This document shows, in pieces, positions 22,746-34,736 of a DNA stretch of 64,000 nt. The notes under the pieces are model-generated. The model did no database searches. It was not told the origin of the DNA and saw only the letters and a program-made list of their open reading frames with translations. This DNA is from Pseudisothecium myosuroides. Lineage: Eukaryota; Streptophyta; Bryopsida; Hypnales; Lembophyllaceae. The DNA lies in assembly GCA_951799445.1 (NCBI GenBank), contig OX637287.1, forward strand, positions 31,948,224 to 32,012,223, given 5' to 3'. The translations under genes and the position numbers were made by a program. Numbering within the stretch: position 1 is the first letter of the stretch; the number at the start of each line of letters is the position of its first letter.

Positions 22746-23903
22746 GGTAAGACAAACACACATCAGCGGTGAGTGCTGTATGTTGATGTCAGATGCTGTC
22801 CTGGGTGGCATCATTAGGGAGACTACTACCATAAAATTCCACAATGGTTTTAGGGCCTTGGAACATTATTTAGTACTTGTTTTCTTGAGATTTGACTTGT
22901 ATTTGTGGATATGAGTAATTTTTTGTAGACCAAATAAAATTATCTATTCGTAGCAACCAATCATGTTCTCTACACATTCATTTGTGAGATTGTGAGATTG
23001 AAGTACAATAAATTTTCTATAAAGTGAACTTCTGTAAGTCAACAACCTCTCTAAAGTGATATTATTTCTTCTGTCCTAGCCTAGATGCATTGAAGATTTA
23101 CAAAATAAAAAATGAAAAGCAACTTTCATTGAACTTGGAATCCAAATGACACTATAATAAACATGACTTCAATCCAAGAGTGCCACGAAATTGCAATCCA
23201 CTGAAAAAAAATTCAAATGTCATTAATGCTACAGCCCTTCTCTAATGCAATAATTAACCTTTTTAATATAATATTTTCCTTTGGTCCTAAGGCTATTATT
23301 TAAAGGAAGTTATACTGTAACATGCATCATGTGGCATTTTGAAGAAAAAATTTAATTTTTGTCAAATCTGACAATTGAGTTGCTAAGGAGTCTATCTATT
23401 GAATATGTTATAAAGGCAGAGCCACCCATAACCGACCGAATAAGCAATTCCGACATAATCTGGAGTAGTGTAAGTCAAAACAAATATTCTCAGAGGTGCA
23501 TCAATAGAAATGATGGCAATTGCAAAAAAATTGGTAATTTTATTGCTTGAATTGAAATTACTATGAATTTTGGGAGGCAAAAAGTGCTCTAGATCCATGG
23601 CCAATTTCTAAACTCTTCCAATCCCAATCATTCAAGAACTTTTTTCCTACTCATTATTTTCTACTTTCTTTTTCACAAATTGGGACATGTCTCATGAACT
23701 TACTCAGTTAGTTCCAACCTTGAAAAGGAAAAAACACACATTCTAAGTTGCAAAAAATCTGGTGCAACCTTGGTTGGAAATACGTGCACCTATAGGTTGA
23801 ATATGGGTCACTGGTTGAGAATGGGTGGCTCAACCTTAGTCTAAGTTGTGTGAAGCTTTTTAATTGCACACATAGTGTACATCAATTTCCATTTATTATT
23901 ACC
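22746..23903. other. Spacer with repeat R5 copy
   Basis: The block 23670-23800 is an inverted relative of 15640-15780 (GTTAGTTCCAACCTTGAAA, CAACCTTGGTTGGAAATA). The remainder shows no feature I can support. Confidence 0.45.
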
Positions 23904-24235
23904 TTAAGGTAGAAGGCTCGAGAACAGTTCGGGCATTTAGAACCGCCCACCCCATAAATGTACACAGTTTGTACATGTTGTTTTTTCATAGCCTTCACTG
24001 ATGTACCAACAGTGTACATTTCAGGGGTGGGCGGTTTTAGAGCCCTAGGGTAGTTCAACTTCAAAATTTCATAACTAATTCAAAAATGATCCAAAAAATA
24101 TGAAACGACTTGGATTAGATGCCAACTCCTCTTATCTTTGAAGGAAAATTCACTGAAAAATATTTTGAGAAGTTTCACCTGCCTAAAATTCAGTTCCAGT
24201 GCTTAGATGGTTGGTTTATGGACCTTCTACCTTAG
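23904..24235. mobile_element. TIR element family T2, copy 2 (332 bp) with inner hairpin
   Basis: The ends are TTAAGGTAGAAGG and CCTTCTACCTTAG. Inside lies a second inverted repeat of 25 bp (23941-23965 and 24012-24036; 23 of 25 positions pair), built on CCGCCCACCCCATAAATGTA. The first copy lacks that inner hairpin, so it may be a further foldback insertion. Confidence 0.65.
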
Positions 24236-24904
24236 TTTACAGAAGGCTAAATGTTATTGAAGTTTCTACTTTGGTTTCTTATGACGTAGATAGTGACACC
24301 AACTGCATTCTTAACTCAAAACCATTTTGCAAAATATTTGACCATGAAGAAGTAGCCCACTTCTAAGTTATATATATTCATTCAAACAACACATATCTAT
24401 ACGACTTGGTTGCATGATAAATACGTCAGCAATTGGGTGTGCACTTTACATGACAGCTCCGCCAAAGTGGTGAACATCAACTCCAAACATCCATCCCAAG
24501 AGCAAGCCACACTTGGACTGTACTCTCTACTCACTAATTGAACCATGTCATAGATCAAAATGGGATTTACCACTACTGTAGTGAACATTGACAGAGAAAA
24601 GTAATTTTGGGTTTACAAGAAATGGGAGTAAATTGGGAGACTGTTTGTTCAAGGACATACTTCAATGTCAATGTCACAACCAAAGTATCAGCAAATGTGT
24701 TACAATTTGTGTAAGACAACAAAGGGCAGCCTGATGTAAAATTGACATGTATCAAAATGGGATATACCACTAGTGAACATTGAGAGAGAAAATTGACTTT
24801 GGGTTTGCATGAAATGAGCATAAATTGGGAGACTGTTGTTCAAAGATACACTTCAATGCCAAGAACATTTTCAACAATTGTATCCACAATATGTTACAAC
24901 TTGT
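24236..24904. repeat. Spacer with a duplicated ~110-bp block
   Basis: The block from about 24557 (ATCAAAATGGGATTTACCAC) recurs from about 24752 (ATCAAAATGGGATATACCAC), both running through GAGACTGTTTGTTCAAGG-like sequence and CTTCAATG. The period is about 194 bases with two units. No gene is seen. Confidence 0.6.
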
Positions 24905-25825
24905 TTAACCCTAAAGGTCCATGACTATGTTTTCCTTGAAAATGCTCAGAAATTGCCATTTTTAGTACAAGTACCAAATTTTTGAATTTTTTTTTGACAC
25001 TTGTAACCGTATGATCTTGTAGTATGCTAACTTGGAAACACTTGGTAAAAATTTCAGAAATTTTCACCGCGTGGATTACAAGATATTAGCATTTGAATTG
25101 ACAAAAACGTTTTTTTGACCCTGCGGAAAAACGTGCAGCTGCACTTCAGAAGGTCACATTTGTATGAATTTTTTTCCAAAATGGTGGTTACTCTTTGGAT
25201 ACATTTTTCAAATCAAATTGGCTATAAAATTGAAAATTTTCACATCACTTGGAATTGTACAATATATAGAAAAAAATAATAAGTAGAAAGAAGTAGATAA
25301 CGATTCAAAATACAAAATTATCAAGAATTTTATTATGGAACTGAAAAATGCCAATCCCAATGGTTGTTATGTTGTAATAAACAATCTACATCCTATAATT
25401 TTATTTTTTTCAAAAAATATGAAAATTGAGTATGATAAAGGACTTGAAAGTTTATTTTAGAGTAGAGAATCCATAACTGCCTGCAAACTAAAATTCCTCA
25501 TAACTTTTGACTCATTGATTGAAATGGAATGATTCAAAGCTTTACACGTATATATAAAGCTAAAAAACTAATTCAAATTTTTATTTTTGAAAAAAGAGAT
25601 TTTTTCAATCTGCCCGGATTGCCCATTTGTGAAAAAAATAACATATTTGGCCAGAACTTTTGACTCCTATTTCCAAATGTCATGAATTTTAATGCATATG
25701 AAAGATATTCCTTGTCCCCACCTTCTATTAAAATTTTAGCCTAAAATATAGAAATATCTAGTCACAAGTACCTGCCAAAAATTTCTATGTTGCCAAAAAA
25801 CGCATATTGGTTCTTTAGGGGTTAA
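24905..25825. mobile_element. TTAA-flanked TIR element, copy G (complete, 921 bp)
   Basis: The ends are TTAACCCTAAAGGTCC and GGTTCTTTAGGGGTTAA. The interior belongs to the subfamily of copy C but in the opposite orientation. It is non-coding. Confidence 0.8.
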
Positions 25826-25947
25826 GTCGTTAAGACAACAAAGCGGCAATAAAAGTAGTGTGATGTGTTTTTGACATGTATTTTATGCAATCACAATGTA
25901 CACAAGGAGTACATTCTAGAGCACAATTATTGCCTTGAATACATACC

Positions 25948-26605
25948 TTAACCCCTAACTACTTTATTGACCATAAATGGTCAACCAAAATTTTAGCATG
26001 TTTGTGTGTCAGCAATTAAATTCTTGTGATTGTTTTGAATTTTTTTTATAGGTAGTATTAAAGGTTCACTATTGGAAGCTTTTATTTTTCATTGAAGGAA
26101 TTTAAATATTTGATTTTTGAGAGGTCCTCAATGGCATATATGTACCACTAGTGAAAGAGTAAAGCTTGCTAATTTTACTTGATTTTGAGATCTAGAAACT
26201 TGTACTTATCCATTTGCTTAGAAAGTGGTCTCAATGGAAAGTGTCAAGTATTTTCATGATTTTCACCATTGAAAATTTAAACATGCAAGTGTTGATTTGG
26301 AGTTGATTTCAATTTCTATTTATAAAAAAAATTGCATTTCAACAATTGCAAGGTAGATTGTGTAATGAGTTTGATAGCTCTTCATTTGAATTAAAGGTTT
26401 TTGGAAGTGCATTTTAGTGTACTAACACGATTTTTAATTATTCATATCATCTCTGATACCAAAAACTCTTATATGTAAATTTCGCAAACATTGTGGGGAA
26501 AGATTTTGAAAAACTTCAATTTGCTTCATTGAAGAGAACTATAAGCCCATGCTCTTTTTTCACAAGAAAAACACACTTAGAAAGGCTTGGGTACATAGGG
26601 GTTAA
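25948..26605. mobile_element. TTAA-family element, copy M (about 658 bp, divergent interior)
   Basis: The ends are TTAACCCCTAACTAC and GGTACATAGGGGTTAA. The middle does not clearly match the other copies, so it may be a different subfamily or two unrelated termini. Confidence 0.5.
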
Positions 26606-26661
26606 CCTCAGAAGTTCATTGAGTAGTTTGTTTTTCACAATGTGCTTGATAAGAAAAGTAA

Positions 26662-26830
26662 GGGACGCTTTACACCTAGAGGCAGGGCCATCACTCTAGA
26701 GGCCGATTGCACAAATTTCAGCCCTTTGTCCAATCACAAGTGAGGAGTTCAAACTTTTGTCCAATCACAAGCAAGGATTTTGGGCCTCTTACACAATGAA
26801 TTGGCTTGGCCTTTAGGTGTAAAGTGTCCC
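26662..26830. mobile_element. Tourist-like MITE, 169 bp, TAA duplication
   Basis: The left end is GGGACGCTTTACACCTAGAGG and the right end is the complement of GGGACACTTTACACCTAAAGG, flanked by TAA (26659-26661, 26831-26833). This fits PIF/Harbinger MITEs. Inside is a direct repeat of TTGTCCAATCACAAG. Confidence 0.8.
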
Positions 26831-26936
26831 TAATTCTCAAGCTACCCTTCCTCCAAAATTGATCACCAAACTAAAGCTTATTAAATCATTCCAAATGCAA
26901 CATAGCAAACAATAGTTCACCTTTATCCAAACTAAG

Positions 26937-27101
26937 ATAAACTATCCCATTTTGGGGCAAATGGGAGCAAGTTCATAGTGGGCAAAATTATAGTAGTGGT
27001 GCCCCGAGTGTTACACATTCTAGTTTTGAAATGTACACCACTAGTATAATTTTGTCCACAAAAGGATTTGCTCCCATTTGGCCTAGAATAGGGTAGTTTA
27101 C
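26937..27101. mobile_element. Foldback MITE, 165 bp
   Basis: ATAAACTATCCCATTTTGGG and GCAAATGGGAGCAA on the left pair with TTGCTCCCATTTGG and ATAGGGTAGTTTAC on the right. The arms continue inward (AAATTATAGTAGTGGTG against CACCACTAGTATAATTT), so nearly the whole element is a hairpin. No target duplication was assigned. Confidence 0.7.
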
Positions 27102-28079
27102 TTTATACTTGATTTTCCCGATTTTCCCAAAAGCAAATGTTATTATGTCTCTCGCCTACTTAAGTTTTCTCATGAAAATTGGTCAACCCGAATCTTTTCC
27201 AAGGTTTGGAGCTTCAATACGGAAAAATATCATGCCTAGTCTGTAAAGCTATGGCGAGAGCTGGAGCGTTGCGGCACCGCCGCCATAGTACTTCGAGCTA
27301 CAATCGCAAATGATACGCCACTGCTCGATCGGAATTTGTTAACTTAGCTACATTTTGTGTTCACGCTCTTTGCGTGCGAGTGATAGTCGGAGCATTAGGT
27401 CACAATTATCCAAAGTTAGCTTTGTTTAGCAAATTTGTTTAGATTAGTTCCAGCTTACCCTGATCCAAACGCGATGCCATCCAACAACTATTGCGCCGCA
27501 CTCTGTAGTGCTGGCAATGGCTCCAAGCTGAAGTCAACAGCGGATTAGTTACATCTACAGAACTGGCACCGCTTTGAGGTGGCAAAGCTCTCATGCCCGG
27601 AGCTTGCAAATCACGTGGGTGACAACAAACAGGACAAGGATGCCCCTCTCCTAGAAGTACATTGAGAAACCCTAATAGACTGTTGGTACGTGAACGCCTA
27701 GTGGTGCTAGCTTCTGCCCTCAACATAGTAGTTCTGGGACGCTAAATTGCATATCTCAAACAACATGTGATCATAGCCAGGTTCACTTTCTGGCCTTTGC
27801 TCCCCAGCTCATAGCACTTCTTGGATTCATGAACTAGAAGAAAAAATTTGTGATAGAGTGGCACTGCACCCTGATTCAAGTTGTAGGTTTTACTTTTTTA
27901 AGTTCAACTCAAACAAGCTGGTGAAACAAGTGCTTTTGTTGACCCCTTGCGTTTTCAAGGCAGGCACAATCCTGCTTCAAAAGTAACTACCTACCTTCAA
28001 TCCTTGTCACCCAATCGGCCTGGACATACCGTGTTGGATTTACCGCAAGAATCTTCCCCTGGAGTTCTATCAACATGAG
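27102..28079. other. Spacer with a G+C-richer patch left of the long LTR
   Basis: At 27240-27730 composition rises. The 95-codon minus-strand frame 27439-27726 has no motif I recognise. The last five bases (ATGAG, 28075-28079) would be the target duplication of the LTR element if its other end were found. Confidence 0.35.
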
Positions 28080-29369
28080 TGTGAGCTCCCAATTTGTCAC
28101 TTGGGACTCGTAGAATTATTTTTTTTGGAAATTTGCAATTTAAAGTTGATAAAAGTATACAAAAACCCATAAAAAGAGTGTAGAACCAAAATAGGGTTGT
28201 GTCATACCCATTATAGTATTTGGTCTAGATTTGTGTTTTGACTTAGAATCCCCCCAAACCTTGCCTAAAAATAGTATAGAAATAACGAAAAGGTCAGATT
28301 TGGAGGGTTTGAGTCACACAGCCTCCAAAAGGCTAATTCCCACCATGAATGTGGCAATTCATGGCTAGGTCGGTCCGAGGGATCCACAACGAGGCCACTA
28401 GGTTGGGTCCTAGAGTTAGATATAGAATTCCCCATTAGATCGATGAATTTCTAAAATCCCGATTGTTAGCATGTAGGAGCCACTAATGCAAGACCGGGCC
28501 CGTGGAGGAATCTACAGCCCAAGGATGGTGTTCTAGGATAAATCCCATGCCAGGAGTACAACGGCGAAATCGATTTGCCAAGATTCCTCCACCTGCAGAA
28601 GATTCCCGCACCATCGCTAATTCGAGGAGATGGCCAGTTTTAATCTCCACTGACCAATCGTGCCAGGTACGGAAACACACTTGCACGTCTTTAATGCGAC
28701 TCCCTGAGAGGTCACGTGAAAAATCTCGGCATCTTTCGACTTGCAAAAGAACCTTTTTCGGGTGGTCAACCCTCCTAACCTCCAACGGGAATTTCATGGA
28801 AATTACCCAGGTTACAATAAAATCTCACTAAAAATTAGACTAGCTTGTTTTATGTTAATAATGCGCTCCGTGAAGTTTCACGACATTCCGATAACGGCAA
28901 GTACCCGAACCGGCGAGATTCCTCGGGAATTAACCATGTAGCGGGGTCCCCGCCGCGTTGACCGGCATTCCGGGACCATACGATGGCGAAACGAAGTCAA
29001 CCAAAAGTCCTTCCCGACTCTCTCGCACCTACCAAAGACCCTAGGTTATTCACATTTCTCAAAATAGGAGACCCCCAAGATCTAGGATTTTACCACGATT
29101 TGGTTTTTAAACTAAATTAGCCTACGATGGGTTTTTGGCCTCGGTACGAGGGATAAAGAGATTCGGGACTAAACACGGCGATCTGGATCCAACGGCGCAA
29201 TCCGTTCGGCGATTGGAGCTAATCTCTAAAAGTTAGGATGTTGGTCCAGCATAGATGGTAGAAGTAGAATTTTAGGATTTAGGATGAAAATCTTTGAGGA
29301 TGAGGATGAAAATCCCCGTTGATAAGGTTACCTTAGGGCTTTAGAGAGAGGGGTGAGCCCTTGAAAACC

Positions 29370-29377
29370 TATATAAG
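29370..29377 (+). promoter_or_regulatory. TATA box of the long LTR
   Basis: TATATAAG lies in a context conserved exactly in the solo LTR (complement near 57335). A pyrimidine-rich CATTTCTCTCTCTAGAAC follows 10-30 bases downstream, suiting a transcription start there. Confidence 0.6.
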
Positions 29378-29839
29378 GGCCCCATTTCTCTCTCTAGAAC
29401 ACCCCCAATTCTTGTTTTGGGTCCGTGGGTCCAAGTTATTTTGGATATTTTGGCGTTTGAAGCCAAAAACCTCTACGGTGTTTTCGGAGCACTTTTGGCT
29501 TCATTGTTGCTTATTTTCAAGCTTTGAAGGTCCTTGGGGGTCCTTCTACCTTGCTTTGTGTACTCTTTTGTGAAGTTTTTGGTACCTTGTTGTAAGTGGA
29601 GAGCCTCTCTCTCTCTCTCTCTTGTACGTGTTGTGGTCTAACTTGTGAAAGTTTTAAGAGTCTTTTTGTATCTTGCACTAATCCTAAAGTCACCCTCCAC
29701 TGTACCTTGGCGATGCCGCTTTGGGGGGCCTTTAGCGTGTGAGCTTTGTGTTGCCATGTGGTCTAACTCGTGTGTGTTCTCTTTGTGTTTTTTCCTTACA
29801 CCTTCTTCTAACCTTCTCCTTGTTGAGTGGACCATCCTT

Positions 29840-30360
29840 CGGAACAGCGAAGCTTTGAACCTCCTATGTGCATGCTTTCTAAAGTTATCCCAAACCCTCT
29901 TCTAATCTTCTTCTTGTTGAGTGGACCCCCCTCCGGGACGGCGAAGCTTTGAACCTCCTTTGTGCATGTTTTCTAAAGTTATCCCAAACCCTCTTCTAAT
30001 CTTCTTCTTGTTGAGTGGACCCTCCTTCGGGACGGCGAAGCTTTGAACCTTCTTTGTGCATGTTTTCTAAGTTTATTCCAAACCTTCTTCTAACCTTCTC
30101 CTTATTGAGTAGACCCCCCTTGGAGACGGCGAAGCTTTGACCCTGTGTGTGTTCTCTTTAAAAGTTTAGTTTTTTCCCTCTTCTAAAGTCTCTCTCATTG
30201 TGTGGACCCCCCTTGGAGGCGGCGAAGCTTTGAACTAGTGACAAAGTCAAAGTCCTAAAGCGTGTGTTAAAAGTGTAGATGGCGGAGCTTTGAACCCCCG
30301 GGGTGTCAAGAAGTCCTAAAGTTGGTGTTAAAACCATTTAACGGCGAAGCTTTGCACCTC
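29840..30360 (+). repeat. Tandem array on GGCGAAGCTTTGAACC, about 7 units
   Basis: The core recurs near 29846, 29941, 30036, 30126, 30219, 30281 and 30343 with spacing of 60-98 bases. Each is usually preceded by GAGTGGACCCCCCT-like sequence. The solo LTR carries about five recognisable cores between 56529 and 56870. Copy number therefore varies between family members. Confidence 0.75.
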
Positions 30361-31493
30361 TCCCATGTTTAGTTCCAAAGTCTAGTTTCCAAGACCTTTG
30401 TGGAAACCTCCAGAGTTTAGCTTCTAAGATATGTAGGTTCCTTTGCATTTAGTGAAGTTTAGTTATTCCCAAAGTTTAGAGAGTTTAGTTGTTCCCCAAA
30501 GTTTTATTTAGTTTAGTTGTTTCCCAAAGTCTTAAAGAGTTAGTGCCCCCCAAAAATTTTTCTCCCCCTAGTTTTAGCAAGATCCCGTCTTTTATTAGCT
30601 TGTAGCAAAAATCCAGTTTTTACTTAGCCTATAGCAAAAATCCAATTTTAAAACCATAACCAAAAATCCAGTTTAGAACCATAATCAAAAATCCAATTAG
30701 AACCCGAGTCCAGTCCAGTTCAGAACCAAGTCAAGTCCAGTTCAGAACCAGTCAAGTCCAGTTCAGAAATCAGTAATTAATAAAAATAAAAAAAAATAAA
30801 AAAATAAAAAATTCTTTTGATTTGACCCCCCAGCCAGCCAGCCAGCTTGGCTCGGCAGCACAGATTGGGCCCCAGTTCGGGCTCCCCCATCTTAGACTCT
30901 TTTTTTTTTGGTTTTTTGGTATTCTCTCAAACCAGAACACAAAACCAAAACAATACAAAACAAAAGAGGCTGGACTAATTTATGGCCAAGGTGGAGTTGG
31001 AGTAGGATTAGAGTCTAAACACAAAAAAGGGAGGAGGGAGAAAAGAGCGGAGCACCACCGTACCTGCACAGAAGGAAGCCTCACTCTCACCAACAACTAC
31101 AAAACACTCTACACACAATGGAGGAAGGGTAGAAGAAAATTGAATGAAATAGGGGAGAGGTGAGAGAGACGATAAATAGTGACCTAGGCCTAGAGCTAGG
31201 TCGACCTAAGAGAAAATCTTGAGAATTTGTGGTGACCGTTGAGAGAAGGATTAGGATGACACAAAGGCAAAATTGTGTTAGAGGATAGTTGGCATCTTAA
31301 AAACCTCCTTGAAGTTTGAGACCATAGTGTAAGACTCATAAAAGCTTAGGTGGAATAGTACTAGTGTAGAAGGAGGAAGGAAGAAAGAAAAGGAAGGAGG
31401 AAGGGAAAGAAGGAAGTTAGATTGAAAAGGTGTAATATTTTCTCAATTTAAGCGGTGAGCTTGAAAAAAATCAAACAAAAACAAAGGACTACC

Positions 31494-31556
31494 ATGGAGC
31501 ATGAGGATGTATACGTGGACGTGGACGAAGTGATTTCCGAAACCGGCAGCGAAGAG
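31494..31556 (+). CDS. Putative leader exon inside the LTR (21 codons, acidic)
   Basis: ACCATGG gives a strong start context. The frame begins MEHED and continues acidic for 21 codons up to GAG followed by GTGAGT, a consensus plant splice donor. The same start, length (63 nt) and GTGAGT occur in the solo LTR (55301 to 55239, minus strand), though there the last codon is TAG. A branch-point-like TGACTAAC (33101-33108) and AG at 33125-33126 would join it in phase 0 to the reading frame beginning at 33127. This splice is inferred, not observed. Confidence 0.4.
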
Positions 31557-31859
31557 GTGAGTTTTTGAATTAATCCTTGGTATTTTCCCTAATTAGCGTT
31601 GATTTTCTTAATCAGCCCTTAAGGTGCGATTAGCGAGCCGTGATTAGTGCAAAATAAAAATTTAGATTCTAAAGGTTGTAGATTAGGAATAGAGGTTTCC
31701 GAAAACATATTACACTTAAGATTTGGCTTTAAATCGACCACGTTAGGTTAAGTCAAGTAGTAGGGGGTAGGACGGAGGAAATTGAGTAAAATTTCATCCA
31801 AAAAGGAACCATGGACGGAACTTAGGAATTTAAGGTAGAAAGAGAATTTAGATTAAAAT

Positions 31860-32700
31860 TAGGGATTAATTAGCGGTTAGAATTAGAGTCAAATTACATG
31901 TTAATTTTAAAAATTAAACCTCTAAGGCAAAAATCTAGAGTTAACTTGGGAAGTTAAAAAAGTAGAATTAATTTGGAAGTTGACCGGGGTTTGAATTCTC
32001 AAGTCAAATCTTAGGGTAGGTTCATGTAAGAGTTTAGAGTTAATTAGGGAGTCAAAAATTAGAGTAAAAAATAGAAGTAGATTGAGGAAGTAGATTTTAG
32101 AGTTAGAAATAGGAGTTAAACTTTAGAAGTTAAAAGCTGGAGTAACAATTAAATAGAAAATATCAAAGTTCAAAGTAGAGGTAAAAGTTAGAAGTAGAGT
32201 CAAACCTAGAGGTTAAAACTTAGGATCAATTTTAGAAGTAAATTCCAGAGTTAACAGTTAAACCCTAGAGTTAAAATTCAAGGGTAGATTTTAGAGTTAA
32301 TTTAGGAGTAAAAACCTAAAGTCAAAAATAAAGATTAAATTTAAGGGTTAAATTTTAGAGTTAATCGGGAAGTAAAAAGCTAAAGTGAAAAGCTAACAGT
32401 AGAAGTTAAAAGTTAAAGGTAGTGGTTAACTTTTAGAATTAGGTTAGGAGTAAAAACCTAGAGTCAAAGTGAAAACGTAGAATCAAACCTAGAGGTTAAA
32501 ATTTGGGATTAAATTTAGGAGTAAAAACCTAAAGTCAAAAGTCAAAACATAGAGTCGAAGTCGGTAGTTAATATTTAAAACCAAGTTAAAGAAGTAGAAT
32601 CTAGAGTTACATTCAGAAGTCGGAAATTAGAGTAAGAGTTGGAACTTTAGGGATAGCTTTTAAACGTAGAACTTCTAGGTGGAGTCTTAAAAACCCAAGA
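31860..32700 (+). repeat. Degenerate TAGAGTTAAA-type array in the LTR
   Basis: About 840 bp consist of loosely repeated units such as TAGAGTTAA, AAAAGTTAGAAG and CCTAAAGTCAAAA with no strict period. The solo LTR has the complementary composition at 53940-54900. It is not canonical telomere repeat. Confidence 0.65.
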
Positions 32701-33054
32701 TAGTCTTAGAGGTCTATGGAAGGAACATAGGGGTTCCCCTTTTTACGTAGTTAGGGACGTTAGAAATGACGCCAACTACCCAGTCTACCCTCGACATAGG
32801 ATAGATAGTTAGGGAGTCAGAATTTCACCATCACTCTGAACATTGTAGTTAACTTGTGAGTTACTACATGCATTACTAATTATTCGTTGCCATCCACGAC
32901 ACTTAGGAAACGTTAGCAAAAAAGATCCATTGCTTGGAAGGCACAGTGGACCGCGCTCACAACACACCCATATATTAAAAAAGTGGATAAAGGCATAGAA
33001 CCTGGTCAGTGTTCGCTTTATTACCAAGGGTGGATAATCTAGCGCCCACAGTTT

Positions 33055-33072
33055 TGGTGCGTCGTCCGGGAG
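33055..33072 (+). other. Primer-binding-like site of the long-LTR element
   Basis: TGGTGCGTCGTCCGGGAG begins 4 bases after the LTR end with the TGG expected from a tRNA CCA tail. I could not match it to a tRNA from memory. Confidence 0.45.
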
Positions 33073-33126
33073 TTGAAAACATTAGTTTATAATTGCATGT
33101 TTGACTAACAAGTATTACGTGTGAAG

Positions 33127-34093
33127 TGTTACAGACCAGAAGAGTGCGTCCAATCCATGGTGGACTATGTCCTTGGGTCTCCACTCCGTTGTCCACGCCC
33201 CTGGAAGAGATACCTTCAACCGGAAGGCTCCGGCGAGGGCCCTAAGATTCTTCCCGTGGAAGACCTCCTACTTGGCCCAACCGAGTTAGGAATATCGTTC
33301 GAGTTCTGGTCCTATTTGGCTCGAAAGTACCTAGCCAACCCAAACCGTCATACCCTCGGCATTGCCGAGGCTGTGCGAGCCGGGAGGTTTGGAGTATCTG
33401 AGGACGAAATATTCAAGTGTCCAAATTTTTATTGGGCTGTGGTGTTGGCCATGTGGCGATTTGAGAAGGTTTTTACGCAAGAGTGCTTCGACGCGCGTCT
33501 ACTTTCCTTCACCACATTTGCTCCACTCACTAGAAGGACTACCGTCGGCCTTCGACACGCGCCTCCATACCCGGCCTGTGACAGGATACTACAATTTTGG
33601 TTCTTTTGAAGACGACTTTGACTGCTTGGGGCCGAATCCCTACCAGCAACTGGATGATTTCCGGACTTGGCATACCGGGCTCGATCCCCTAACACTGGAT
33701 AGTTGCCAAGGAGTATCAAGTACCTTGGTGCTCAGCACGGCGGGGACATACTACCACCTGCGACACATCTCCGAGTACGCAGCGGCTTGTGAACCCTGCC
33801 AAGACACGGAAGATGCTCGGGTGGCCATCTTCACCGTTCAAGGGGACGAGTTGATTCATCACCCTCGCTACCACCCCCTGCACTACGAGTATCCTAGCCG
33901 AGGAACGAGAAGCCGGCCTGAGCGAATCAAGCATTCGACATACTTCACTTCCGCCGCTTTTTGGGATCACCATCTACCCACTATCGTGGCTAGTGAAGAA
34001 TCCTCTCCCTCGTGTTTCTTTGAAATACGACCTATGGCCGAAGAGATCTGGACCACGCTAATTGGAGCTGACCAAGTGGTGACCCCCGCGTAG
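33127..34093 (+). pseudogene. Unrecognised element-encoded protein, frameshifted
   Basis: One frame is open from before 33121 to 33609 and a second from about 33540 to 34093. The natural switch lies near 33530-33545, suggesting one protein of about 320 residues broken by a single-base indel. The first ATG in the upper frame is at 33157; a spliced start from the LTR is possible. The product has aromatic-rich stretches (CPNFYWAVVLAMWRFEKVF, FEDDFDCLGPNPYQQLDDF) but no zinc knuckle, protease or polymerase motif that I recognise. Its place right after the primer-binding-like site suggests a structural or accessory protein of the element. Confidence 0.4.
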
Positions 34094-34736
34094 GCCTTCA
34101 TCAGTAGCCATGAGTGTATTTGATTGGCCATAGAGTTACGGCTTGGATGTATGTTTATGCACCTGTAATATGAGTTGTGCATAATTTTCAGGTCCCAAAC
34201 CTTGTCTTGGTCAAAGTACGATTGACCACTCTCTTGCAGATACCAGCCTAGCTTCTCTACACTAAGTAAAAAGGGGCAACGCCCTGACAAGCACCCTCAA
34301 AGGTGAGCAAGCCAAACACACTCAACGACATGTGTAACTGTGGGAAAGAAAGATCAAGGGAATTTCACGAATCCGATCCGGAACAAGTTGCAGCAGAAGA
34401 GCGAAGGGCAGCCCTCATCCACGCCGCCATAGGGAATGTGGCAACAAACGCCTTGGTGTCTCTCTTGGTCCTATTGGAGTCCACTACCCCTTTAACCCCT
34501 GCTGCTACGAGGAATCAACCAGGGGTCTCCAAGAGACAGAGAGTCCAAGACCGCTACCAAGCGACGTCCACCAGGCCCACTCACCCACCGGCCAGGTACT
34601 AGGTATCTCTGCCACCACTCTTTTTCAAACCATGTCTCGCTAGTTTCTGGGCGCCTAAACCAAACCGGTTACGATTATTAATAATATAAGGTTAGCCTTA
34701 TATTATAGATGATTGTATAAAAGGCCTATTTAGCCC
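34094..34736. other. Element interior left of the nested unit
   Basis: An open run of about 90 codons ends at 34602 (internal ATG at 34330) with no known domain. A 10-bp-arm hairpin, TAATATAAGG-TTAG-CCTTATATTA, lies at about 34680-34703. Confidence 0.35.

Larger units (their letters stand above)
28080..33050 (+). mobile_element. Long terminal repeat (4,971 bp) of a large LTR retrotransposon
   Basis: It starts TGTGAGCTCCC and ends CTAGCGCCCACA (TG...CA). A second copy in reverse orientation, 5,041 bp, stands at 53583-58623 with a 5-bp duplication, which fixes both ends. Seen inside, in order: a TATATAAG box (29370), a CT run (29608), a tandem array built on GGCGAAGCTTTGAACC, low-complexity AT and purine-rich stretches, a short ATG exon-like block (31494-31556) and about 850 bp of degenerate TAGAGTTAAA repeats. 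LTRs of this size are known from LARD and Ogre/Tat-like elements. No matching 3' LTR lies downstream in this window. Confidence 0.85.

Noticed and set aside
29361..29573. A 70-codon frame nearly identical in both long LTR copies (also 57130-57342)
   Set aside because: It opens at TTG, not ATG, has no internal methionine and overlaps the TATA box. Its conservation follows from the high identity of the two LTRs at this place.
31860..32700. Possible interstitial telomere repeats
   Set aside because: Units vary around TAGAGTTAAA without a run of TTTAGGG, so this is degenerate low-complexity LTR sequence.
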